Assembly: GCA_031398745.1 (NCBI GenBank)
Contig: JANNNX010000007.1
Coordinates: forward strand, 59,012-123,011
Reading direction: 5' to 3'
DNA from: JANNNX01 sp031398745
GTDB taxonomy: Bacteria; Actinomycetota; Acidimicrobiia; Acidimicrobiales; CADCSY01
DNA length: 64,000 bases
A model generated the notes under the pieces. The model saw only the letters and a list, made by a program, of their open reading frames with translations, had not been told where the DNA came from and ran no database searches. The translations under genes and the position numbers were made by a program. Positions within the stretch are counted from its first letter, which is position 1. Each line of letters starts with the position of its first letter. Below, piece after piece: positions 58,983-64,000 of the stretch.

Positions 58983-59378
58983 TCAGCGAGCGTCGCCGGT
59001 CGAGGTGACCTCGAACTCGAGTCCCGGGTTCGGACCGATGATGTCGAGAAGCCTCCGGAGGAACACGCCGGGCTCCCGCAGCACCAGCCGGCCCGAGCGC
59101 CCCTGCAGATGCCCGGCGGTCCCGGCCAGCGTGCCGAGGCCCGACGCATCGCAGAAGGTCATGGACCCGACGTCGAGGACGATCGACCGGGCACCCTGGG
59201 CCAGGACCCGTCCCAGCTCGGCCCGCAGCCGCCCGACGGTGGCGATGTCGACCTCGCCCACGACCACGACCACCGGGAGGGCCCGATCGCCGGACACCGA
59301 CACCGCCAGCGCGGGACGGCCGGTCGCCGGAGAGGGTCCCTGGTCGGGGACGGGGGAACCTGCAGCGAACTCAAGCAT
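58983..59378 (-). CDS. STAS domain anti-sigma factor antagonist-like
   Basis: 131 residues from ATG 59378, with GAGGTG five bases upstream. STAS domain: VVVVVGEVDIATVGRLRAEL, SIVLDVGSMTFCDASGLG with the phosphorylatable Ser79 in DASGLG, and LVLREPGVFLRRLLDIIG. Members release sigma factors from RsbW-like kinases when dephosphorylated. No kinase or sigma factor is in the window. The N-terminal 25 residues are a flexible tail. Confidence 0.85.
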   Translation of the reverse strand: MLEFAAGSPVPDQGPSPATGRPALAVSVSGDRALPVVVVVGEVDIATVGRLRAELGRVLAQGARSIVLDVGSMTFCDASGLGTLAGTAGHLQGRSGRLVLREPGVFLRRLLDIIGPNPGLEFEVTSTGDAR

Positions 59379-59538
59379 GTCGTCACCTCGGGGCGACGCT
59401 CCGCAGGAGTCAGGGCGGTGCGAGCAGTTCGACTCGAAGAGCGATCCGGAGGGCCGATCGGGTATCGGTCGGCGGGCGGAGGGCGCTCGGGTACCGGTGA
59501 CCTTACGACAGCGGCGGCTGCGCCACCAGCGTCGGGGC

Positions 59539-59784
59539 CTAACCCGCGCCCTGGAGACCCTTGGCCAGCTCGGCGCACTCCGGGCAGACCGGGTACCGCT
59601 TGGGGTCGCGGCTCGGCACCCAGCGTTTGCCACACAACGCCTCCACCGCGAAGCCGTGGATGCGGGCCTCGAGCACGAGGGCCTCGGCGCTGCGCCCACG
59701 AGCCCGCACGTAGTGGGCAAAGCGCTCGTGGTCGCCGTCGACGTTGCCGAGGACAGGGGTGACATCGGAGTCGGTCGTGCTCAT
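59539..59784 (-). CDS. DUF3039 small zinc-binding protein
   Basis: 81 residues from ATG 59784. DUF3039: HERFAHYVRARGRSAEALV, VEALCGKRWVPSRDPKRYPV, CPECAEL. Three cysteines (CGK and CPEC) suggest a zinc site. Small actinobacterial family of unknown function. Divergent from the FrhB-like gene and 160 bases from the STAS operon. Confidence 0.85.
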   Translation of the reverse strand: MSTTDSDVTPVLGNVDGDHERFAHYVRARGRSAEALVLEARIHGFAVEALCGKRWVPSRDPKRYPVCPECAELAKGLQGAG

Positions 59785-59876
59785 CCGCCCAGTGTCCCAG
59801 AGCCCTCCCGGTGCCACCACCGTCTACCGGGCGCGGCCGCCGTGGCCGTCGAGCGACCGTGCCTAGGCTGGCGATC

Positions 59877-61064
59877 ATGGCTGTGACCGAAACACCCGAC
59901 GCCCCTGCCCGAGAGCGCTGGACGTCGCAGTGGGCCGAGCTGCACGCCGAGGTGATCTCCACCGACCTGTGCACCGGCTGCGCGGCCTGCGTGATCGCCT
60001 GCCCCCACGACGTGATCGGCTACGAGCACGAACAGGGCGGCTACCGGCCCTTCCACCTCGAGGACGAGCTCGGACCGGCCGACTGCGGCCACGGCCAGCG
60101 GGGCTGCACCTCCTGCACCCGGGCCTGCCCGCGCTTTCGGGCCTGGGAGATCGAGGCGGACACCTTCCTGCACGGTCGGGCCCGGGAAGCCGACGAGGTC
60201 TCGGGGATCGCCCGCGACGTGGTCCTCGCCCGAGCCACCGATCCCGAGCTGCACGCCGCCGGCCAGGACGGCGGGTTGGTGTCGGCGCTGCTGGTGTGGG
60301 CGCTCGAGCACGACGTCATCGATGCCGCGCTGGTCTCGTACCTCGAGGGCGACGGCACCTCATGGCAGGCCCGGCCGGGGGTGGCTCGCACCCGAGACGA
60401 CATCGTGGGGTCGGCTGGCAGCCGCTACACCTACTCGGCCAACACCCTGGCCTACCCCGAGGCGATCGACGGCGGGGCCGAGAAGATCGCGCTGGTGGGC
60501 ATGAGCTGCCAATCCTCGGCGGTACCGGTCATGAAGTCGCGCAAGATCGGCAAGGTCGGCCGCCGGTTCACCCTCAACATCGGCCTCCTGTGCTCCAAGA
60601 CGTTCGATGACGCCATCTTCGAGGAGCTCTTCGAGGCCAAGTACGGCCTTCGCCGGGCCGAGATGGTGAAGATGAACATCAAGGGCGTGTTCCAGATCTG
60701 GATGCGAGACGGCAGCTACCACGAGGTACCGCTCAAGGAGTGCCACGCCTGGACCCGGGCCGGCTGCACCCACTGCCCCGACTTCGCGGCCGAGCACGCC
60801 GACATCTCCACCGGGGGCATCGGTGCCTTCAACGACTGGACCCTGACCATCGTGCGCACCGAGGCCGGCCGGGCTCTCATGGACGCGATGTTGGCCGACG
60901 GGGTCATCGAGGTCCGACCGGCCGACGAAGACCCCGGGGCGGTGGCCCTGATGCACAAGCTGGCGGCTCGGAGCCGCAAGCGCTGGCCCGACACCGCGGT
61001 CGCCGCCCCCCGCCGGCTGCCAGCCGAGGGCCAACCGGCCCGGGTCGGCACCCCGGTCAGCTGA
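59877..61064 (+). CDS. Coenzyme F420 hydrogenase/dehydrogenase beta-subunit (FrhB)-like protein
   Basis: 395 residues from ATG 59877. Two iron-sulfur motifs: CTGCAACVIACP (Cys32, 35, 38, 42) and CGHGQRGCTSCTRACP (Cys70, 77, 80, 84). Then the FrhB core, with AAGQDGGLVSALLVWALE, GSAGSRYTYSANTLAYPEAI, LVGMSCQSSAVPVMKSRK, GLLCSKTF and a C-terminal Cys region (GCTHCPDFAAEHADIS). FrhB domains bind FAD and reduce or oxidise F420. No hydrogenase genes are nearby; the partner is unknown. Its stop overlaps the convergent UdgB gene by eight bases. Confidence 0.87.
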   Translation: MAVTETPDAPARERWTSQWAELHAEVISTDLCTGCAACVIACPHDVIGYEHEQGGYRPFHLEDELGPADCGHGQRGCTSCTRACPRFRAWEIEADTFLHGRAREADEVSGIARDVVLARATDPELHAAGQDGGLVSALLVWALEHDVIDAALVSYLEGDGTSWQARPGVARTRDDIVGSAGSRYTYSANTLAYPEAIDGGAEKIALVGMSCQSSAVPVMKSRKIGKVGRRFTLNIGLLCSKTFDDAIFEELFEAKYGLRRAEMVKMNIKGVFQIWMRDGSYHEVPLKECHAWTRAGCTHCPDFAAEHADISTGGIGAFNDWTLTIVRTEAGRALMDAMLADGVIEVRPADEDPGAVALMHKLAARSRKRWPDTAVAAPRRLPAEGQPARVGTPVS

Positions 61065-61719
61065 CCAGCTGGCGGGCCCGGGCGAAGACGGCGTCGAAGG
61101 CCTCCTCGGTCAGGACGCCGGTGAAGGTGTTCTGCTGGCTGGGGTGGTACGAGCCCAGCACCGTGGGGCCGGCCGGGGTGGCCGCCTCGACCAGGTGGCC
61201 GAATCGGGGGCGGGGCGACAGGCCGAGCTCGGCTGCCACCACCTGGTAGGCGAACCCTCCGAGCGCCACGACCACCTGCACCTGGTCGAGGAGGGCGAGC
61301 TCGCGGCGCAGGTAGGGGGCGCACTCCGCGCGCTCGTCGGGGGTCGGCCGGTTGGCGGGCGGGGCGCAGCGCACGGCTGCCCCCACCCAGGCGCCGGTCA
61401 GCGCCAGCCCGTCGCCCCGGTGCTGGGACGTTGGCTGGTTGGCGTACCCGGCCCGGTGCAGCGCCCGGAAGAGCCAGTCGCCCGAGCGGTCGCCTGTGAA
61501 CACCCGGCCGGTGCGGTTGGCGCCGTGGGCGGCCGGCGCCAGCCCGACCACCAGGAGGGTGGCCGCCGGGTCGCCGAAGCCGGGGACGGGTCGGCCCCAG
61601 TACTGCTCGTGGGCGAACGACGCCCGCCGCTCGATGGCCACCTGCTCGCGCCAGGCGACCAGTCGGGGGCAGGCCCGGCACCCGACGATGTCGGCTTCCA
61701 GCCGTGCCAGGGGGTCCAC
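61057..61719 (-). CDS. udgB: Uracil-DNA glycosylase family 5 (UdgB)
   Basis: 220 residues from GTG 61719. Iron-sulfur uracil/hypoxanthine-DNA glycosylase: CRACPRLVAWREQVA, VVGLAPAAHGANRTGRVFTG (motif A with Ala-rich family 5 features), the Cys region CAPPANRPTPDERAECAPYL and motif B GSYHPSQQNTFTG. Removes uracil and other deaminated bases, important in GC-rich genomes. Divergent from the histidine phosphatase gene. Confidence 0.93.
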   Translation of the reverse strand: MDPLARLEADIVGCRACPRLVAWREQVAIERRASFAHEQYWGRPVPGFGDPAATLLVVGLAPAAHGANRTGRVFTGDRSGDWLFRALHRAGYANQPTSQHRGDGLALTGAWVGAAVRCAPPANRPTPDERAECAPYLRRELALLDQVQVVVALGGFAYQVVAAELGLSPRPRFGHLVEAATPAGPTVLGSYHPSQQNTFTGVLTEEAFDAVFARARQLVS

Positions 61720-61777
61720 CCCCAGACGGTAGGTTGACCCGATCCCCCGCCGCCCACCGCCTCCCCCGCCGTCGACC

Positions 61778-62389
61778 TTGGTGCTCCTCGTTCGCCACGG
61801 GACGACACCGACGACCGGCTCGGTCCTTCCCGGCCGGGCCCCCGGGCTGCACCTCTCGGACAAGGGAGTGGCCCAGGCCGAGGCGGTGGCCGCCCGAATT
61901 GCCGGGCTGAGCGGGGTGCAGGCCATCTACACCTCACCCCTGGAGCGGACCCGCGAGACGGCCCGCCCCATCGCCCAGGCCCTGGGGCTCCGAGCCCGGG
62001 TGGTCAAGGGCCTGGTCGAGTGCGACTTCGGGGAGTGGACCGGCCAGCCCCTCAAGGACCTCGCTCGCCGGCCGGAGTGGCAGGCGGTGCAGCGCACCCC
62101 CAGCAGCTTCCGCTTCCCCGGCGGCGAGTCGTTCCGGGAGATGCAGACCCGCATGACCACCACCGTGGCCGACCTGGCCGAGCGCCACCGCGGCGGGGCG
62201 GTGGTCCTCGTCTCGCACGCCGATCCGATCAAGGCCGCGGTTGCCGATGCCCTCGGCACGCACCTCGACCTGTTCCAGCGCATCGCCATCGCACCGTGCT
62301 CGGTGTCGGCCATCGCCCAGGGGCCGATGGGTCCGATGGTCCTGGGCGTCAACCTCACCGGCGCCCTGGCCGACCTGGTGGCGCCGTGA
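61778..62389 (+). CDS. Histidine phosphatase family protein (MSMEG_4193 type)
   Basis: 203 residues from TTG 61778 (GTG 61781 is equally possible). LVRHGTTPTTGSVLPG with the catalytic RHG, TSPLERTRETARPIAQALG, ECDFGEWTG and VVLVSHADPIKAAVA are the family motifs. In many actinobacteria this gene lies with DUF3090 and SCO1664 genes, as here. Substrate is unknown. Its TGA overlaps the DUF3090 start. Confidence 0.88.
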   Translation: MVLLVRHGTTPTTGSVLPGRAPGLHLSDKGVAQAEAVAARIAGLSGVQAIYTSPLERTRETARPIAQALGLRARVVKGLVECDFGEWTGQPLKDLARRPEWQAVQRTPSSFRFPGGESFREMQTRMTTTVADLAERHRGGAVVLVSHADPIKAAVADALGTHLDLFQRIAIAPCSVSAIAQGPMGPMVLGVNLTGALADLVAP

Positions 62390-62907
62390 GCAACTCGTTC
62401 GAGTTCCGCGCCCTCGAGCGCTTCACCGCCGGCACCGTCGGCCCGGCCGGGCAGCGGGTCTTCTACCTGCAAGCCCATGCCGATGGCCGGGTGGTCTCCC
62501 TCCGCCTCGAGAAGTCCCAGGTCTCGGCGCTGGGCGAGTACCTCGGTCGCCTACTGGCCGATCTGCCCACCCCGCCCCGCGACGAGGTGCCGACCGAGCT
62601 CGAGCTGGCCGAGCCCGTGCTCGCCGAGTGGACGGTGGGCGAGCTCGGAGTGGTGTGGGACGACGATGCCGACCGCTTCATCCTGCGGGCCACCGAGGTC
62701 GAGACGGCGGACGAGGACGGGACCCCACTGCCCGGCACCGGCGACGGGGTGGCCGTCTTCCTGCTCACCCGGCCCCAGGTCGAGGCGTTCGTCGTCCGAG
62801 CCGCCAGCCTGGTGTCGTCGGGCCGACCGGCCTGCCCGCTCTGCGGCCGCCCCATCGACCCCGAGGGCCATGTGTGCGTGAAGACGAACGGGCACCGAGC
62901 GCACTGA
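62386..62907 (+). CDS. DUF3090 family protein
   Basis: 173 residues, GTG start inside a GTGA overlap. FEFRALERFTAGTVGPAGQR and FYLQAHADGRVVSLRLEKSQ are the DUF3090 signature. The C-terminus has a zinc-ribbon-like CPLCGRPIDPEGHVC. Function unknown; conserved partner of the histidine phosphatase and SCO1664 genes across actinobacteria. Confidence 0.9.
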   Translation: MSNSFEFRALERFTAGTVGPAGQRVFYLQAHADGRVVSLRLEKSQVSALGEYLGRLLADLPTPPRDEVPTELELAEPVLAEWTVGELGVVWDDDADRFILRATEVETADEDGTPLPGTGDGVAVFLLTRPQVEAFVVRAASLVSSGRPACPLCGRPIDPEGHVCVKTNGHRAH

Positions 62908-63587
62908 CGCTGCTGGCGGAGGGGTCCGTCGAGATCAAGGGCCGGATGCCCTGGAGCTCGAACGGCACGTTCCTCTGTGAGCTGAGCGACGGCGACGCGG
63001 CAATGGCCGCGGTCTACAAGCCGGGGCGGGGTGAGCGGCCGCTGTGGGATTTCCCGCCCCGCCTCTACCGCCGGGAAGTGGCCGCCTACGAGCTGTCGGC
63101 CCTGCTGGGCTGGGAGCTCGTCCCCGAGACCGTCCGTCGCGACGGGCCCCTGGGCGAGGGGTCGATGCAGCGCTTCGTGGACGCCGACTTCGACCACCAC
63201 TACTTCACCCTCGCCGACCGACCCGAGCTCGAGGCAGCGTTTCGGGCTCTGGCCGTGTTCGACATCGTCGCCAACAACACCGACCGCAAGAGCGGCCACG
63301 TGCTGCTGGGTCACGACGGCCGGATCCGAGGTATCGACAACGCGCTCTGCTTCCACGCCGAGCCCAAGCTCCGGACGGTGATCTGGGAGTTCGGCGGCGA
63401 GGCGATCGACGACGGGCTGCTGGCCGACGTCGAGCGGGCCGTCGCCCAGCTGCCCGGTCCACTCGACGGGTTGCTCGACACCGAGGAGCTCGACGCGCTC
63501 TGCCGGCGGGGCCGGCGGCTCCTCGACCGCCCCACCTACCCGCTGGCCGACCCGTCGGACCGCTGCTACCCCTGGCCGCTCGTCTGA
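62874..63587 (+). CDS. SCO1664 family protein (kinase-like fold)
   Basis: 237 residues from GTG 62874, overlapping the DUF3090 gene by 34 bases. TLLAEGSVEIKGRMPWSSNG, YKPGRGERPLWDFPPRLY, REVAAYELSALLGWELVP, VANNTDRKSGHVLLGHDG, DNALCFHAEPKLRTVIW. The N-x-D-R-K and D-N-A pattern resembles the phosphatidylinositol 3/4-kinase-like or HipA-type fold, so it may be a small-molecule or protein kinase. In streptomycetes it accompanies mshC; here it is followed by a lipid-kinase gene. Confidence 0.87.
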   Translation: MREDERAPSALTLLAEGSVEIKGRMPWSSNGTFLCELSDGDAAMAAVYKPGRGERPLWDFPPRLYRREVAAYELSALLGWELVPETVRRDGPLGEGSMQRFVDADFDHHYFTLADRPELEAAFRALAVFDIVANNTDRKSGHVLLGHDGRIRGIDNALCFHAEPKLRTVIWEFGGEAIDDGLLADVERAVAQLPGPLDGLLDTEELDALCRRGRRLLDRPTYPLADPSDRCYPWPLV

Positions 63588-63615
63588 GGGGTGGGACCGA
63601 TACCGTCGGCGACCT

Positions 63616-64000
63616 CTGCGGGTCACCCTGATCGTCAACGCCGCCGCCTCGTCGGTGACCGCCCGTACCCGGGTCGTGATCCAAAAGGCACTGGCGGCCG
63701 ACCACGAGGTGATGCTGGCCGAGACCTCGCGGCGCGGTCACGCCACCCGCCTGGCCCACCACGCGGCCAACACCGGGGCCGACGTGGTGGTCGTGCTGGG
63801 GGGTGACGGCACCCTCAACGAGGCCGCCAACGGCCTGGCGGGCTCCGAGTGCGCGCTCGCGCCCCTCCCGGGCGGCTCGACCAACGTCTTCGCCCGCACG
63901 CTCGGGCTGCCGAACGACCCGATCGAGGCCACCAGCGACCTGCTCGACTCGCTCGCCCAGGGGAGCATCGAGCGGATCGGGCTCGGGGCGGTGAACGGTC
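63616..64000 (+). CDS. Diacylglycerol kinase family lipid kinase, N-terminal part
   Basis: Open to the right edge. LRVTLIVNAAASSVTARTRV is the typical N-terminus, then RGHATRLAHHAANTGADVV, the ATP-binding LGGDGTLNEAANGL and LPGGSTNVFARTLG. It matches soluble diacylglycerol/sphingosine kinase-like enzymes. No ATG, GTG or TTG precedes in phase after the previous stop region; CTG 63616 fits the family start. The first GTG in phase lies within the conserved domain. The rest of the gene is outside the window. Confidence 0.85.
   Translation, partial: MRVTLIVNAAASSVTARTRVVIQKALAADHEVMLAETSRRGHATRLAHHAANTGADVVVVLGGDGTLNEAANGLAGSECALAPLPGGSTNVFARTLGLPNDPIEATSDLLDSLAQGSIERIGLGAVNG

Overview
The window is a GC-rich (by eye near 70% G+C), densely packed actinobacterial chromosome segment. 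Many starts are GTG and many genes are joined by 4-base ATGA/GTGA overlaps. Actinobacterial-type families (DUF3090, SCO1664, DUF3039, UdgB, DUF2510-like GWW motif, GAF-ANTAR, an F420-type FrhB homologue) and the gene order point to an actinomycete relative. Acidimicrobiia is my best guess, but this is inference. No gap longer than 300 bases lacks a gene; no IS element, integrase, CRISPR array or rRNA is visible.

The backbone is the minus-strand block known from Mycobacterium and Streptomyces: lysA-hom-thrC-(thrB)-rho-rpmE-prfA-prmC-sua5-LMW-PTP-glyA-wecA-atpI-atpBEFHAGDC. Here it runs right to left from lysA (53.6 kb) to atpC (3.6 kb), with clear departures. A glycosyltransferase sits between lysA and hom. 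An ApgM-like enzyme replaces thrB. A zinc-finger rhomboid protease precedes rho. A surface-polysaccharide locus of roughly 22 kb lies between glyA and wecA. A DUF2264 gene and a PhyH oxygenase lie between wecA and atp.

Region by region: 0-3.5 kb holds the end of glpX, an SDR, an SGNH hydrolase, a YihX-like HAD phosphatase and an unusual 2H-phosphoesterase/GNAT fusion. 3.6-11.2 kb is the complete F1Fo ATP synthase operon with two AtpI/AtpZ-type genes, a predicted promoter and a structured leader. 11.2-14.2 kb has DUF2264 and PhyH. 14.2-37.9 kb is the polysaccharide locus: initiating transferases (WecA-like and a short sugar transferase), two secreted beta-helix proteins, two DegT aminotransferases, GT2/GT4/WecG glycosyltransferases, a Wzy-like polymerase, a Wzz/BY-kinase, a Wzx-like flippase, a GDP-mannose 3,5-epimerase homologue, and CDP-glucose synthesis enzymes (cytidylyltransferase plus 4,6-dehydratase). 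Together these describe a Wzx/Wzy-type heteropolysaccharide containing CDP- and GDP-derived deoxy, amino or epimerised sugars. 37.9-53.6 kb is glyA to lysA.

53.6-64 kb is mixed: a membrane protein, tRNA-Arg(CCG), a GNAT gene read antisense through that tRNA, a MazEF-type toxin-antitoxin pair with a palindromic operator, hmgA, a GAF/ANTAR-GAF-STAS signalling cluster, an FrhB-like iron-sulfur flavoprotein, UdgB, the conserved histidine phosphatase-DUF3090-SCO1664 trio, and the start of a diacylglycerol-kinase-type lipid kinase.

The points I consider most worth checking are the ApgM-for-ThrB substitution, the 2H-GNAT fusion, the duplicated gene pairs in the polysaccharide locus, the MazEF operator, the structured atp leader, and two genes with no ATG/GTG/TTG start (LMW-PTP and the lipid kinase).
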